Shown: piece after piece, positions 10,241-20,526 of the stretch
How positions within the stretch are numbered: position 1 is the first letter of the stretch
Layout of the letters: the number at the start of each line of letters is the position of its first letter
DNA from: Photobacterium frigidiphilum
Lineage (GTDB): Bacteria; Pseudomonadota; Gammaproteobacteria; Enterobacterales; Vibrionaceae
DNA: 64,000 nt
Reading direction: 5' to 3'
Assembly (NCBI RefSeq): GCF_003025615.1
Contig: NZ_PYMJ01000020.1
Span: forward strand, 42,027 to 106,026
Program-made: the position numbers and the translations under genes
Notes under the pieces: model-generated
Seen by the model: the letters and a program-made list of their open reading frames with translations, nothing else
Told to the model about the DNA's origin: nothing
Database searches by the model: none

Positions 10241-11565
10241 GCGACAGTCCTTTCTTTCTTATTCTGATTTTGGCGTGCGGTATGTTTACTGATCATTTGT
10301 TCTGCAACGTTGAACCCGGTGCTGATTGCAACGCCACTTCCACACCCTTCGAACACGGGATCGTAGTGTGCCAATAGTGCGCCTGCGCAGAATAGATTAT
10401 CAATGGTTTGATTATTAGCAGAAGCCTGTAGTTGATCATTGCATATCACGCCCATCTTCAAAAATGGATGCGCTTTTGATGTGAAAAATTCAGGTTGGTA
10501 CCACTGGTCTCGATCTGGAATAGCAACAGTATCAAGGTTAAAAATGGGCTCACTAATACTTAAACGTTGTGCGGCCATACCACGGCTAAAGAAACTGCCT
10601 GTTGCGATTAAATAGTTATCCGCGACTAATGGCATATCACGATGATTACGAGTAAATATACGTTTTAGCTCACCATCTTCAATATCACCACGTTGAACTT
10701 CATCCCCAACAAGAATGATTCCACCCAGCATTTTGAAATGAGACTTCATGGCTTCTTCTAAACGAATACCCAGCAACGAGGGTGGCATGGTAGGCAGTTC
10801 ACAAATTGTAAAACCTGTTAAGCCTTCAAGCAATTTGATTACTGCAGCACCATCACCGTTGCCAAATACCGCAGGCAATACCACAAGGTCTGCTTTACCA
10901 ACAGCTTGAATCATTGATTTAGCAAAAGCGTGTAATTTGCGTTCATCACGTAATACACGTGAAATATCAATAGAGCGGAATTCACAAGGATTACGCTGCA
11001 TCTCTTCAAAGTCAGGTAATTCAACTGCTGCCGTGGTAATTTTTACATCTTTAAATTGCGCTAATTTTGAAAGATTATCAGCCGCTAATTTAGGCTGGAA
11101 ATCACGGAAGCCATCGATTGTCACCAATGCGATATGATTTAATTCACCAGCCGTGTTGGTCAGTGGAAATTGATGCACAGTTTGCTGCGATAACCACGTT
11201 GAACGAAAGGTTCCCATTGGTGTTAAGCGTAGATGGTTCGCTTCATCTTCTTGTGAAGAAAGATAGATACCACGCGCTTTGATCATTTCTTGATACCAGT
11301 CTAATGCTTCTTGTACTTTTCTTTTGCCCAGCTTGCAGTAGGGATGCTCTGGACTCTGCTGCTGTAACTCATCGAAAGCAGCCATTGGGTGATAAACGGG
11401 CTGTCCATTTGGAAGTCGGCTTAAGAAATCAATAGAGCCTGATGAGAAGTGAAGAGCACTTTGGCCAGCAGCGATCACTGCTGTTTTCATGCCTGCTTCT
11501 GCACAACGAATCGCACAACTTAATCCTGCTACACCACCACCTATAATTAAGCTATCGAATTTCAT
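10237..11565 (-). CDS. glpB: Anaerobic glycerol-3-phosphate dehydrogenase subunit B
   Basis: A 442-residue flavoprotein subunit. The N-terminal dinucleotide-binding motif [19 protein letters not shown] is at residues 6-24, and the C-terminal flavin-binding region [20 protein letters not shown] is near residue 400. GlpA and GlpB form the catalytic dimer that oxidises glycerol-3-phosphate to dihydroxyacetone phosphate. The gene overlaps both glpA and glpC by four bases. Length and order match E. coli glpABC. Confidence 0.93.
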   Translation of the reverse strand: MKFDSLIIGGGVAGLSCAIRCAEAGMKTAVIAAGQSALHFSSGSIDFLSRLPNGQPVYHPMAAFDELQQQSPEHPYCKLGKRKVQEALDWYQEMIKARGIYLSSQEDEANHLRLTPMGTFRSTWLSQQTVHQFPLTNTAGELNHIALVTIDGFRDFQPKLAADNLSKLAQFKDVKITTAAVELPDFEEMQRNPCEFRSIDISRVLRDERKLHAFAKSMIQAVGKADLVVLPAVFGNGDGAAVIKLLEGLTGFTICELPTMPPSLLGIRLEEAMKSHFKMLGGIILVGDEVQRGDIEDGELKRIFTRNHRDMPLVADNYLIATGSFFSRGMAAQRLSISEPIFNLDTVAIPDRDQWYQPEFFTSKAHPFLKMGVICNDQLQASANNQTIDNLFCAGALLAHYDPVFEGCGSGVAISTGFNVAEQMISKHTARQNQNKKERTVA

Positions 11566-13262
11566 GATGCGACCTCACTCTTGTTCTCATTTGTTTGTGT
11601 AGCGGTTGAATTGTCAGTATCTAGATTCGATGTTGGTAACAATGGCAGATCAGAATCTGGTATATCACTGACACCAAATAAACCTTCATAAATCCAATAG
11701 GTGAATTCCGCCTCTCGTAATGCATCTCCCCAAAAAACGGGCTTAATGCCTTTCCAGCGTTCTTCTAAGAAATCACTCAGTAAATGGCTAGCTTCTGTAC
11801 CTGAGCTCTGACCGTATTCTGAAAACAACCCTGCTGCGCGGTAAGAACAAAGCTCACCTTGGCAAGGGCCCATACCTACGCGGGTACGGCGGCGTAAATC
11901 GACAAGGTTATGTACATCTAATTCTTTAATGGCGTATTCAACTTCGCCACTGGTTACCATTTCGCATTCGCAAATAACGGCTTGGCTTTTCTTATCATTC
12001 TTTAAGAATTTTTCTGCACGTTCGCCATGGCGATAATAAGCAGATTGATAAATAGGCTTAGCAAGGCTTGCGGTATGTTTGACTTTTTTCTGCGCTTGTT
12101 CTGAACCAGGTAAAGGCTTGGTGTGTGTGATACAAGGTTGTGTGTTACCCAGCTTTTTGGCGACTAAGTCTGTTGCCCATTCAGCCATCATGCGATAAGT
12201 CATTAACTTACCGCCTGTAATCGTTATAAAGCCGTCCATGCCATCGCGTTCAGCATGATCTAACAGCACAATGCCACGGCTAATGTTTCGGCCACTGGTA
12301 TCGCCATCAACAGCAACAAGAGGGCGAACGCCAGCATACGCACGTAATACGCGAGTATTTGCCATAATAGGTGCGAGCTTTGCCCCTTCTTCTAGCAGAA
12401 CATCGATTTCGCGGCTGGTAACATGTAAGTCATCGATCTTGTCGTAATCAATGCGTTCAGATGTTGTTCCTATCAGTGAAATGGTATCGCCCGGTACTAA
12501 AATGTCGGCATCAGAGGGTTTACGGCAACGGTTAATCACTAAATTATTGATACGGTAATCAAGGATCAGTAGCGATCCTTTTGCAGGGAACATTTTGATA
12601 TTCAAATCACCGTATTCGCAGATTTGTTGTCCCCATATTCCTGCTGCATTGATTACTTGCTTTGAGCGAATATCGAAATGTTCACCAGTTTTCATGTTCA
12701 AGCAGCGCACACCACGTACAGCATGCCCTTCACGAATAAGCCCGGTGACATGTGTGTGATTAAATAAGCGTGCACCATGCTCAACAGCATCTAATACATT
12801 AGAAGATGCGAGACGAAATGGGTCGATAGTACCGTCGGGTACTTTTACCGCACCAATTAAATTTGGGTTACAGTTTGGCTCTAAGCGAAGGGCTTCTTCA
12901 GGGCTTAATTGCTCGACATCAATGTCTGCACGGCCACATGCTGTAAGGAACGACTTTTGAAAATCAAGGTCATCATCGGGTAGGGAGATGAATAAACCTT
13001 GAGTATCTTCAACACAATGACGAGCGATATTTTTAAGTATACGGTTTTCTTGAATGCACTCACGTGCAGATTCTTCATCTGTTACTGCATAACGCGCACC
13101 TGAGTGCAGTAATCCATGATTACGACCCGTCGTGCCCGATGCTAGATCATCTCTTTCGACCAAGATACATTTGATGCCTCGCAGTGCACAGTCACGCATT
13201 ATGCCTGTACCGGTTGCACCACCACCAATAATAACAACGTCTGTTTCTAACCAACTAGTCAT
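11562..13262 (-). CDS. glpA: Anaerobic glycerol-3-phosphate dehydrogenase subunit A
   Basis: A 566-residue FAD-dependent catalytic subunit, close to the E. coli length of 542. The FAD motif [21 protein letters not shown] is at residues 9-29, the DAO fold follows, and a BFD-like [2Fe-2S] domain near residues 430-490 has the cysteines of CECEM and GPCQGELC. It converts sn-glycerol-3-phosphate to dihydroxyacetone phosphate under anaerobic conditions. It is first in the operon. The start region overlaps a GlpR-operator-like sequence. Confidence 0.94.
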   Translation of the reverse strand: MTSWLETDVVIIGGGATGTGIMRDCALRGIKCILVERDDLASGTTGRNHGLLHSGARYAVTDEESARECIQENRILKNIARHCVEDTQGLFISLPDDDLDFQKSFLTACGRADIDVEQLSPEEALRLEPNCNPNLIGAVKVPDGTIDPFRLASSNVLDAVEHGARLFNHTHVTGLIREGHAVRGVRCLNMKTGEHFDIRSKQVINAAGIWGQQICEYGDLNIKMFPAKGSLLILDYRINNLVINRCRKPSDADILVPGDTISLIGTTSERIDYDKIDDLHVTSREIDVLLEEGAKLAPIMANTRVLRAYAGVRPLVAVDGDTSGRNISRGIVLLDHAERDGMDGFITITGGKLMTYRMMAEWATDLVAKKLGNTQPCITHTKPLPGSEQAQKKVKHTASLAKPIYQSAYYRHGERAEKFLKNDKKSQAVICECEMVTSGEVEYAIKELDVHNLVDLRRRTRVGMGPCQGELCSYRAAGLFSEYGQSSGTEASHLLSDFLEERWKGIKPVFWGDALREAEFTYWIYEGLFGVSDIPDSDLPLLPTSNLDTDNSTATQTNENKSEVAS

Positions 13263-13280
13263 GTTCGTTTTCGCTTATAG
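13260..13280 (-). promoter_or_regulatory. Possible GlpR operator over the glpA start
   Basis: On the plus strand CATGTTCGTTTTCGCTTATAG matches the left half of the GlpR operator (ATGTTCG, spacer, CG) well and the right half weakly (CGCTTAT against CGAACAT). It overlaps the glpA start codon. Operators inside or next to target genes are known for GlpR, but this is one imperfect site. Confidence 0.3.
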
Positions 13281-13447
13281 TTTTTAACCAGCTCATACAG
13301 AATCTGTTTGATTCCCTATCATATAGGCATAAATATGCCACTTTATGTAAGGTTATTAATTGATCTGAACCACACTAATGAGTGATCGAGCTTTCGTTCG
13401 CGCATTTATGTGTGGTTATGCGTATTTTTGAGCGATAAAAACAAAAA

Positions 13448-13465
13448 AAGGACCATTAGGTCCTT
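13448..13465 (-). terminator. Rho-independent terminator
   Basis: The stem AAGGACC/GGTCCTT with loop ATTA is followed by seven T on the minus strand, about 30 bases after the stop of the diguanylate cyclase gene. Confidence 0.8.
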
Positions 13466-13495
13466 AGTTTTTAATACATGATGAGGCTTAACATA

Positions 13496-14683
13496 TTAAT
13501 TTATCGATATCTTTTCTGCTATTTTCAGACGCTCATCATTTTCATATTGAAGATCAATAGGATAGAAGTGGCTGCAATCTCGTCCGAAGTTTTTACATTT
13601 ATAAAGCGCAAGATCTGCCCGTTCGAGCATTGAAGCTAAAGTATCGTTTTCAGAATAAGTTGAAATGCCAATACACGTAGTAATGCTAAGTGATTGATTT
13701 TCAATGTCGATAGGTAGTTTTAGCTCACGAATAGCCGTTAGCATTCGATTTGAAATTTTTATTGCTGTATCAGAGGGGCAATCGGGTAAGAATAAAATAA
13801 ATTCTTCACCACCGTAACGGCCAAACAAATCCGTTTTACGAATTTTACCTTGCACGAAAGCGGTAAAGCCCGTTAGCACTTTGTCACCAACGCTATGCCC
13901 CCAAGTATCGTTAATACGCTTGAATTTATCAATATCAAAAAGTAATACAGAAAAAGGCTTATTATTTTGACTGCACTCTATCATTGATTTTTTTCCGAGC
14001 CGTAAGAGCATCCGTCGATTATAAATACCGGTTAATGGGTCCAAAATAGCTTGGCGGTACAACCTCATCAGCATATGTAACTTTGATACTTGCGACCAAA
14101 CTACCATTAACGCTAAAACACTTTGTAGCCAATAGATCGCTAAATACTCAGGTTTAAATAAATGACCTGTATAATAATTTACTAAGATTTGAATAATGGC
14201 CGTAATAGAAAGCAAAGATAGGCTTTCTTTAAACGTGACAGGAAAAATGGTGAGTACAGCAACGTGAATAATAGGCAGTAGAGTATAGACATACCCGTAC
14301 TTCAGGTTGCTATCGGGAAAATCCAATACCGCTAAACAATAGAGATAAAAAATATTCAAGGAAAGAGTGAGTAATGCAATACAGAGTTGTATTTGCCTTA
14401 ACGAATTATATTGATGCTTTTTTAGGGCAAGAAAGAAAAAGAAGCTACCCAGAAGTAATCGAGCAAACGTGATTTTTATACTTTGATCTGATGTTAAAAA
14501 GAGAATATCAAAGGGAATCCATAGAATAAGCAGTATGCCCAGCACGGTTGAAAGTATAATTATACGACTGCGAAGGTAATCACTTCGTGTGTTTTTAAAG
14601 CTTAAAGAGTGTAATCGAGAACTCCATAGATCATAGAAATGTGGCATCTTAAATATAATGTTTTTGACTGCATTTTCTCGCAT
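13496..14683 (-). CDS. Membrane diguanylate cyclase (GGDEF)
   Basis: A 395-residue protein. The N-terminal half has about six hydrophobic segments with no recognised sensor domain. The C-terminal GGDEF domain starts near residue 215 (DPLTGIYNRRMLL). The active-site signature is RYGGEEF, an active variant, and an RxxD inhibitory site (RKTD) lies exactly five residues before it, so product feedback by c-di-GMP is expected. It makes c-di-GMP from two GTP at the inner membrane. It is monocistronic with its own terminator. Confidence 0.88.
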   Translation of the reverse strand: MRENAVKNIIFKMPHFYDLWSSRLHSLSFKNTRSDYLRSRIIILSTVLGILLILWIPFDILFLTSDQSIKITFARLLLGSFFFFLALKKHQYNSLRQIQLCIALLTLSLNIFYLYCLAVLDFPDSNLKYGYVYTLLPIIHVAVLTIFPVTFKESLSLLSITAIIQILVNYYTGHLFKPEYLAIYWLQSVLALMVVWSQVSKLHMLMRLYRQAILDPLTGIYNRRMLLRLGKKSMIECSQNNKPFSVLLFDIDKFKRINDTWGHSVGDKVLTGFTAFVQGKIRKTDLFGRYGGEEFILFLPDCPSDTAIKISNRMLTAIRELKLPIDIENQSLSITTCIGISTYSENDTLASMLERADLALYKCKNFGRDCSHFYPIDLQYENDERLKIAEKISIN

Positions 14684-14895
14684 TAACCATACTCATTAGT
14701 TATTAGTCACTGAATTCAAAGCATTGAAGAAGAGAGGCGGACTAACTGAGGTATCAATAGAGTTGTCATTATTCAATTAATACGCATATGAAACAGTGAT
14801 CTTAGTTCAGGAAATTTGATTAAAGGATAAAAATATTGATGCATTCACATACGGATACAAGTTGGTATAATCAACCTCCATTTTTCTGAGACAGA

Positions 14896-15573
14896 ATGAT
14901 CATGTTCACTGGCTACTTAATGTTTCTTATCCCTGCTTTACTAGGGGCACAATGTATTCTGACACTGGTGTTGACTAAAGGTGAGATTTGCTCTGGTCAG
15001 CGTGGGCGAGTGCATAAAACACTTCCGATCATTCTTGCTGGCTGGCTTTTATGTGTAGTGACTCAACCGTTAGCAGTATTGCCGTTGCTCACTTTGGCTT
15101 TTTTCACGTTTAAAGTGAAAACAGGTAAAACGCGTGATGCGGGTCCTATTAAGATTCTGATGGCCTCGAATATGTTGGCTGCAATTAGCTGGTTAATGTT
15201 GATACCCACGATGACATTGCCTCAAGTGGGCATGAGCTTTATGGCAATAGCGTTGTTTGGCAGCCTATTAGCGCACTTATTACTGACTCAAGCGAGAACT
15301 CGCCTTCAAGCGTTCCACCGTATTTTACCCTTTGTGGGTTTTGGCAGTGCAATTGCCTCGATTCTGTTCATGCTTTGGCAAGTCGGACGTATTGATGAAG
15401 CGACAGTAAGTACATTAACAACAAGCATAGTGGGCGCTTTAGTACTTATGTTGGTTGCGTTGTTAGTGTGGGCTGGTCATCTTTTATTGAGTCGCACTGT
15501 TAATCGTTGGCAGTTGCTGGGTGCATCGGCATTATTGGTGTTATCTGGCTCGATGCAATTGACTATCTTTTGA
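14896..15573 (+). CDS. Conserved inner membrane protein, unknown function
   Basis: A 225-residue very hydrophobic protein with about seven predicted membrane helices and short loops. A basic loop follows helix 1 (KGEICSGQRGRVHK) and another follows helix 3. I do not recognise a named family. The start could be ATG 14896 or ATG 14902; neither has a strong ribosome site. It is followed by a repeat element and a terminator, so it is probably a single-gene unit. Confidence 0.6.
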   Translation: MIMFTGYLMFLIPALLGAQCILTLVLTKGEICSGQRGRVHKTLPIILAGWLLCVVTQPLAVLPLLTLAFFTFKVKTGKTRDAGPIKILMASNMLAAISWLMLIPTMTLPQVGMSFMAIALFGSLLAHLLLTQARTRLQAFHRILPFVGFGSAIASILFMLWQVGRIDEATVSTLTTSIVGALVLMLVALLVWAGHLLLSRTVNRWQLLGASALLVLSGSMQLTIF

Positions 15574-15604
15574 TGAGCAGATACTTGCTGGTTAAATCGA
15601 TAAT

Positions 15605-15717
15605 AACTGCGTTAGAAATTTTATAAGTAGAACCACTAGTTATTTCAATTTCTGTCTTGTTCTTATCGATTTTCCCTACGCAAACTTATGATTATTTACT
15701 TATCCAGATTGGTATAG
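15605..15717 (+). repeat. Dispersed intergenic repeat, long copy
   Basis: The first 57 bases (15605-15661) match 23142-23198 at about 49 of 57 positions. The end (15696-15717, TTTACTTATCCAGATTGGTATA) matches 16040-16059 and 39720-39741. The element is noncoding and looks like a short nonautonomous mobile or structural repeat. Confidence 0.55.
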
Positions 15718-15722
15718 AGCTA

Positions 15723-15754
15723 AAAGCGCCTCTTTTTATAAAGGCGCTTTTTTT
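15723..15754 (+). terminator. Rho-independent terminator
   Basis: The stem AAAGCGCCT/AGGCGCTTT is followed by a T-run on the plus strand. It ends transcription from the membrane protein gene and lies right after the dispersed repeat. Confidence 0.8.
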
Positions 15755-15825
15755 ATATCAGTCTGCAGTGCGGGGTCTATTATTGTAAAAGGAGAACAAT
15801 AAAAGTATCTGAGTTTGGAGGCGGT

Positions 15826-16014
15826 ATGGAAATCAATAACCTACTAAGAATGGATGGAAATATTGTTTTTAGTATTATTAATGAACGGCTTAGATTAGAG
15901 TGTGACAGTGTTTCTGAGCTGGTAAGTCGTTATGAATTAGATGAAGCCGAACTTATCGAAAAAATGGATGAATATGGTTTTCAGTATGATCCGCTTTCTA
16001 ATCAATTTCGATAA
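15826..16014 (+). CDS. DUF4250 domain protein
   Basis: A 62-residue acidic protein that fits the DUF4250 family: the N-terminal LLRMDGNIVFSIINERLR, a central acidic helix, and the end GFQYDPLSNQFR. The family is small, widespread and of unknown function; the helical pattern hints at a helix-turn-helix-like fold. The ribosome site is GGAGG, six bases before the ATG. A bidirectional terminator follows. Confidence 0.75.
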   Translation: MEINNLLRMDGNIVFSIINERLRLECDSVSELVSRYELDEAELIEKMDEYGFQYDPLSNQFR

Positions 16015-16039
16015 TCAGGCTGCTTAGCAAGGTATGCTA

Positions 16040-16059
16040 TTTACTTATCCAGAATGGTA
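16040..16059 (+). repeat. Short dispersed repeat, copy 2
   Basis: TTTACTTATCCAGAATGGTA, 18 of 20 bases identical to the start of the copy at 15696-15717, lies directly before a terminator, as do the other two copies. Confidence 0.5.
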
Positions 16060-16070
16060 GTACCACAAAA

Positions 16071-16097
16071 AACGACCATTATTAGGTCGTTTTTTTA
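16071..16097. terminator. Bidirectional terminator between DUF4250 and metR
   Basis: The stem AACGACC/GGTCGTT has T on the plus side and A on the left side, so it can serve both the DUF4250 gene and convergent metR. Confidence 0.8.
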
Positions 16098-16125
16098 TAT
16101 GAGGAAGCCAGTTATTGGGGTATCT

Positions 16126-17037
16126 TTAAGCGGCTTTAATGCCATCTAAGTGTGTTTGGCATTGCTGCCTAGCTGTGGCAAAAAAAGCTTTTAGATAATG
16201 GCGATCATGCTCGGAAGCGCGAACCGCTGCAAATAAACGCCGCCATAGCCCTTTTCCTAATGGTTTACTGACAATTAACCCTTGGCGAGCAAAGTCATGA
16301 ATAGCCCAATTAGGCAACGCCGCCACCCCTAAACCGGCAGAGACCATTTGCACCAGCATTAATGTGTTATCGGCTTGCTTCCAAGCTTTGGGTTCAATGC
16401 CCGCGGGCTGTAGAAAGTGCTTCACCACATCTAATCGATTCTTTTGTACCGGATAACTCAACATTGTATGTTCGAGTAAGTCTTCAGGTTCAATCACTGC
16501 TTTATCTGCCAGTGGCGATTGGGGCGATACGACTAAACGCATCTCAAAATCAAATAAAGGCTCGTAATGTATTTCGTTGCGTTGCTGAATATCAGATGTG
16601 ATAACTAAATCTAACTCACCAGCAGCGAGCGCAGGTATAGGTTCAAAGCCAAAACCAGAAGAAAAATCCAACGTCACAGAAGGCCAATGTATTTGATATT
16701 CCTTCAATGCCGGCATTAACCACTGAAAGCAAGAATGGCATTCAATCGCCATGTGCAAACGCCCATTTATATCTTCTTTAAGGCTGGCTAATTCATGCTC
16801 TGCTTTTGCCAAGCGCGGTAATATATCATTGGCGAGCCGAAGTAATATTTCACCTTCAGATGTGAATTTAACAGGGCGCGTTTTACGAAGAAAAAGCTGA
16901 CCACCGATCCGCTGTTCTAAATCTTTTAATTGGTGTGACAATGCAGATTGTGTAAGGCACAAGGTATTTGCAGTCGCTGTTAGCGAACCGGTATCGCGAA
17001 GAACGGATAGGGTTCTTAGATGCTTAATTTCTATCAT
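16126..17037 (-). CDS. metR: LysR-type regulator MetR
   Basis: A 303-residue LysR-type regulator divergent from metE, which identifies it as MetR. The helix-turn-helix (DTGSLTATANTLCLTQSALS) is at residues 15-34 and the effector domain, which binds homocysteine in E. coli, follows. MetR activates metE and other methionine genes with homocysteine as coactivator. The length equals the family norm (about 300). A candidate binding site lies in the metR-metE intergenic region. Confidence 0.92.
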   Translation of the reverse strand: MIEIKHLRTLSVLRDTGSLTATANTLCLTQSALSHQLKDLEQRIGGQLFLRKTRPVKFTSEGEILLRLANDILPRLAKAEHELASLKEDINGRLHMAIECHSCFQWLMPALKEYQIHWPSVTLDFSSGFGFEPIPALAAGELDLVITSDIQQRNEIHYEPLFDFEMRLVVSPQSPLADKAVIEPEDLLEHTMLSYPVQKNRLDVVKHFLQPAGIEPKAWKQADNTLMLVQMVSAGLGVAALPNWAIHDFARQGLIVSKPLGKGLWRRLFAAVRASEHDRHYLKAFFATARQQCQTHLDGIKAA

Positions 17038-17066
17038 GAAGTTTACTAACGTCCCTGTGTATTACA

Positions 17067-17079
17067 TGAATATATTTAA
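17067..17079. promoter_or_regulatory. Candidate MetR binding site
   Basis: TGAATATATTTAA differs by one base from the MetR consensus TGAANNTNNTTCA and lies in the 254-bp metR-metE divergent region, 30 bases from the metR start, where autoregulation would act. Confidence 0.35.
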
Positions 17080-17291
17080 TGTACCTGTTAAATATGGATG
17101 TGTAAACATCTAGACGTCTATTCAGGTGTTGGGTTCATTTGTAACAACGCTTAAAAACACCTAATATTCCGCTAACGTATTGATTATTAGTTTTCTTCAT
17201 AATCATTCTGAATAATTCGATGTTGTTCATAATGATTACTTGCGTCATTGTTTAGCCATCCATACCGCTAAAGACTCAGCAGGGAAAGACT

Positions 17292-19595
17292 ATGACAATA
17301 ACAACAGAGAACAAAACAGTAACGCACATCCTCGGTTATCCACGAGTAGGCTCACAACGAGAATTAAAATTTGCACAAGAAAAGTATTGGCGCGGTGAGA
17401 TTGAGCAAAATGAATTAAAAGAAGTGGGTAGCTTACTGCGTCATCGTCACTGGGGCGATCAAGTGGGTGCAGGGTTAGATTATGTGTCTGTTGGTGATTT
17501 TGCTTGGTACGATCACGTACTCAACACCAGCATGCTGTTAGGTCACATTCCTAAGCGTCATGATAATGGCTTTCCTGATTTAGATACATTATTTCGCATT
17601 GCTCGTGGTAAAGCGCCAACAGGTTGCTCGTGTGCAGCATCTGATATGACTAAATGGTTCAATACTAACTATCATTACATTGTTCCTGAGTTCACTGAAG
17701 ACGATCAGTTCAATGTCAGTTGGCAGCAACTGTTTGAAGAAGTTGCTGAAGCCAAAAAAGCAGGGCACAAGGTTAAGCCTGTTCTTCTAGGCCCTGTATC
17801 TTACTTATGGCTAGGTAAAGAAAAAGAAGAAGGCTTTGACCGTTTATCTCTTCTTCCGCGTTTATTAGCAGCCTATCAGCAAATTTTAAGTAAATTAGAA
17901 GCGTTAGGGGTGGAGTGGGTTCAGATTGATGAACCCGTACTAGCTTTAGAATTGCCTAAGCCATGGGCTGAATCATTTAAGTTGGCTTACCAAGTACTGA
18001 ATGGTAACACCAAGCTATTGCTAACCACGTACTTCGATAATATAACGCATCACCTTGATAAGATTGTAGAGTTGAACATCGACGGTTTGCATGTTGATTT
18101 ATCTGCAGCACCAGAGCAGCTAAATGCAGTGGTAGATGCACTGCCAGAAAACTGGGTGTTATCGGCGGGTGTCGTGAATGGACGCAACGTGTGGCGTGCT
18201 GATTTATCGCATGTTCTTGACGTATTGCAGCCAGTGAAAGCGAAGTTAGGGCAGCGATTATGGGTTGGTAGTTCATGTTCATTGCTTCATAGCCCAATCG
18301 ATCTAGACCTCGAAACAGATTTATCACCAGAAGTGCGTCAGTGGTTGTCTTTTGCGAAGCAAAAATGCCGTGAAATTTCTTTAGTGGCACAAGCGCTAGA
18401 CGGTAATGATATCGCGATACAAGAATGTGCAAAATACAGTGCGCCGATCAAAGCACGTGCAACCAGCGCATTAGTTAATAATCCAGATGTTCGCCAGCGC
18501 ACCAATGCAATAACAGCCGCGTTAGCCAAGCGTAAAGCACCGTATGCAGAACGTACTCGCCAGCAACGTGCAGCGCTTAATTTACCGCTATTACCGACAA
18601 CGACCATTGGTTCTTTCCCTCAAACCAATGAAATTCGTACCCAACGTCGTGATTTCAAAGCGGGTTATCTTACTGAAGCTGACTACAACACTGCGTTAAA
18701 AGGGCACATCGCTGATGCCATTCAGCGCCAAGAAGATTTAGATCTCGATGTGTTTGTACACGGTGAAGCAGAACGTAACGACATGGTGGAATACTTTGCA
18801 GAATTGCTGGAAGGCTTTGCTGTAACTCGATTTGGTTGGGTACAGAGCTACGGTTCTCGTTGTGTTAAACCTGCGGTTATTGTTTCTGATATTTACCGTG
18901 CAAAACCAATGACAATAGAGTGGACGACATACGCACAATCGTTAACTGACAAGTTAGTAAAAGGTATGCTTACAGGCCCTGTCACCATTCTGGGTTGGAC
19001 ATTCCCACGTGAAGATCTGTCTCGTGAAGGTATCGCGAATCAAATTGCTTTGGCATTGCGTGATGAAGTGTCGGATCTGCAAGCGGCAGGCATAAAGATT
19101 ATTCAGATTGATGAGCCAGCAATTCGTGAAGGTTTACCACTAAAAGAAAGCCAGTGGCAGGCGTACCTTGATTGGGCTGTGAATGCATTCAAGATTTCGG
19201 CAGCAAGTGCAGAACCACAAACACAAATTCATACTCACATGTGTTACAGCGAATTTAATCACATCATCAAATCAGTCGCCGCATTGGATGCCGATGTGAT
19301 TACTATCGAAACATCACGTTCTGATATGGAATTGCTAAAAGCCTTTGAAGAATTTGATTACCCGAACGAAATTGGACCCGGCGTTTACGATATTCACTCG
19401 CCAAACATTCCATCGATTGAGCAAATTGTTCACTTAGTAGAAAAAGCTGAAACACTTATCCCAATTGAACGCCTATGGATAAACCCTGATTGCGGACTAA
19501 AAACACGTAACTGGGAAGAAACAGAAGCCGCACTGCGTAGCATGGTAGAAGCGACGAAGAAATTACGTGAACAGTGGCAGGAAAAAGTGGTTTAA
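17292..19595 (+). CDS. metE: Cobalamin-independent methionine synthase MetE
   Basis: A 767-residue enzyme (E. coli 753) that transfers the methyl group of 5-methyltetrahydropteroyltri-L-glutamate to homocysteine, the last step of methionine synthesis. The N-terminal half starts [19 protein letters not shown]. The catalytic C-terminal half has [10 protein letters not shown] at about 434, the zinc ligands H and C in THMCYSEF near 651, and the final cysteine in [10 protein letters not shown] near 738. It is divergent from metR, its activator. The ribosome site is AGGGAAAG before the ATG. Confidence 0.96.
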   Translation: MTITTENKTVTHILGYPRVGSQRELKFAQEKYWRGEIEQNELKEVGSLLRHRHWGDQVGAGLDYVSVGDFAWYDHVLNTSMLLGHIPKRHDNGFPDLDTLFRIARGKAPTGCSCAASDMTKWFNTNYHYIVPEFTEDDQFNVSWQQLFEEVAEAKKAGHKVKPVLLGPVSYLWLGKEKEEGFDRLSLLPRLLAAYQQILSKLEALGVEWVQIDEPVLALELPKPWAESFKLAYQVLNGNTKLLLTTYFDNITHHLDKIVELNIDGLHVDLSAAPEQLNAVVDALPENWVLSAGVVNGRNVWRADLSHVLDVLQPVKAKLGQRLWVGSSCSLLHSPIDLDLETDLSPEVRQWLSFAKQKCREISLVAQALDGNDIAIQECAKYSAPIKARATSALVNNPDVRQRTNAITAALAKRKAPYAERTRQQRAALNLPLLPTTTIGSFPQTNEIRTQRRDFKAGYLTEADYNTALKGHIADAIQRQEDLDLDVFVHGEAERNDMVEYFAELLEGFAVTRFGWVQSYGSRCVKPAVIVSDIYRAKPMTIEWTTYAQSLTDKLVKGMLTGPVTILGWTFPREDLSREGIANQIALALRDEVSDLQAAGIKIIQIDEPAIREGLPLKESQWQAYLDWAVNAFKISAASAEPQTQIHTHMCYSEFNHIIKSVAALDADVITIETSRSDMELLKAFEEFDYPNEIGPGVYDIHSPNIPSIEQIVHLVEKAETLIPIERLWINPDCGLKTRNWEETEAALRSMVEATKKLREQWQEKVV

Positions 19596-19662
19596 AGCCA
19601 AACATTGAAAGGGACAGAAAAGACATTTCTAGCTTTTAAATAGAAAATGTCAGATATAAAAA

Positions 19663-19707
19663 AGACGAGGCTGCTTAATATAAATAAGCAGTACTCGTCT
19701 TTTTTTT
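19663..19707 (+). terminator. Rho-independent terminator of metE
   Basis: The long stem AGACGAG-GCTGCTTA/TAAGCAG-CTCGTCT is followed by eight T. It lies about 70 bases after the metE stop. Confidence 0.85.
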
Positions 19708-19746
19708 CAATTCTGTACTTAGTACTTTCGATTGAATCCGAAAGAA

Positions 19747-20184
19747 TTACTTAATGCTGTTACGTTCAAATGTTAGCGTGTGGCTAGCATTCGTTAACGT
19801 CATTAGCTTGCCAGAAACGCTTACGTCGCTCCAGTCACTTAATGCTTTAGTCATTGTTTGTTCCATCGCCATTGCTGGTTCAGGACATGCCATCATCGTC
19901 ATACCCATCTTTTCGATGCGTAGTTTGCCATCTTTAAGCTCAGCTTGACCGAAGTAACGATTACAACCAGAGTGACCGTTAGCGCCTAAACCATCAGTTA
20001 ATTCAAGGTTTGGTGCCTTGAACGGTTCAGGAAGATCAAGTGCTTTACTATCTACTTGAGTTAGCACCCAGTTGTTATTAACAAGATCACCTTCAGATGC
20101 CACTTTCGTTGCCTCAGAGTCATTGTTTGCACATGCTGCAAGAATGATAGGTAGTGCTAAAACAGCTAGTAAACGTTTTTTCAT
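19747..20184 (-). CDS. META domain lipoprotein, HslJ-like
   Basis: A 145-residue lipoprotein. The signal peptide MKKRLLAVLALPIILAAC ends in a lipobox (LAAC), so the mature protein is lipid-anchored, probably facing the periplasm. The META/HslJ domain (about residues 38-145) shows NNWVLTQVDSK, GHSGCNRYFG and the MMACPEPAMAME segment typical of the family. The role is unclear; HslJ is linked to heat shock and novobiocin tolerance in E. coli. ATG 20184 is chosen over the in-frame start at 20253 because it begins the signal peptide. Confidence 0.85.
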   Translation of the reverse strand: MKKRLLAVLALPIILAACANNDSEATKVASEGDLVNNNWVLTQVDSKALDLPEPFKAPNLELTDGLGANGHSGCNRYFGQAELKDGKLRIEKMGMTMMACPEPAMAMEQTMTKALSDWSDVSVSGKLMTLTNASHTLTFERNSIK

Positions 20185-20526
20185 TGTATGTATCCTAGAA
20201 ATAATTATCGTCATTATATTGGCTAAATGCTGAACATACACTAACGAGAACAAAAATAAGGTAAGTTGGGTATAATCCTAATGCTTAAAACTATTATCAC
20301 AAAGAAAATAATAAGCAGTGTTAGAACGGTGTCATATCTTAAATGCTTTTTTATAAGAACCTAATAAAAAGTGCAGAATTAGAAACAAATGGTGTTATTT
20401 CTATATGTGTGTTTTGAACAATATAATAATTAACAAATAAATAGTTATAGTTCTATCTAACTAATTCATACGTCAAATGCAACAAGGGCGAATAGTGACA
20501 TCCGCCTCTGTTTGAACTGTTGTTTT
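20185..20526. other. Intergenic region between META lipoprotein and MscS genes
   Basis: About 340 bp, AT-rich, downstream of the mscS-family gene and upstream of the lipoprotein gene. I see no gene, repeat or clear terminator. Confidence 0.4.
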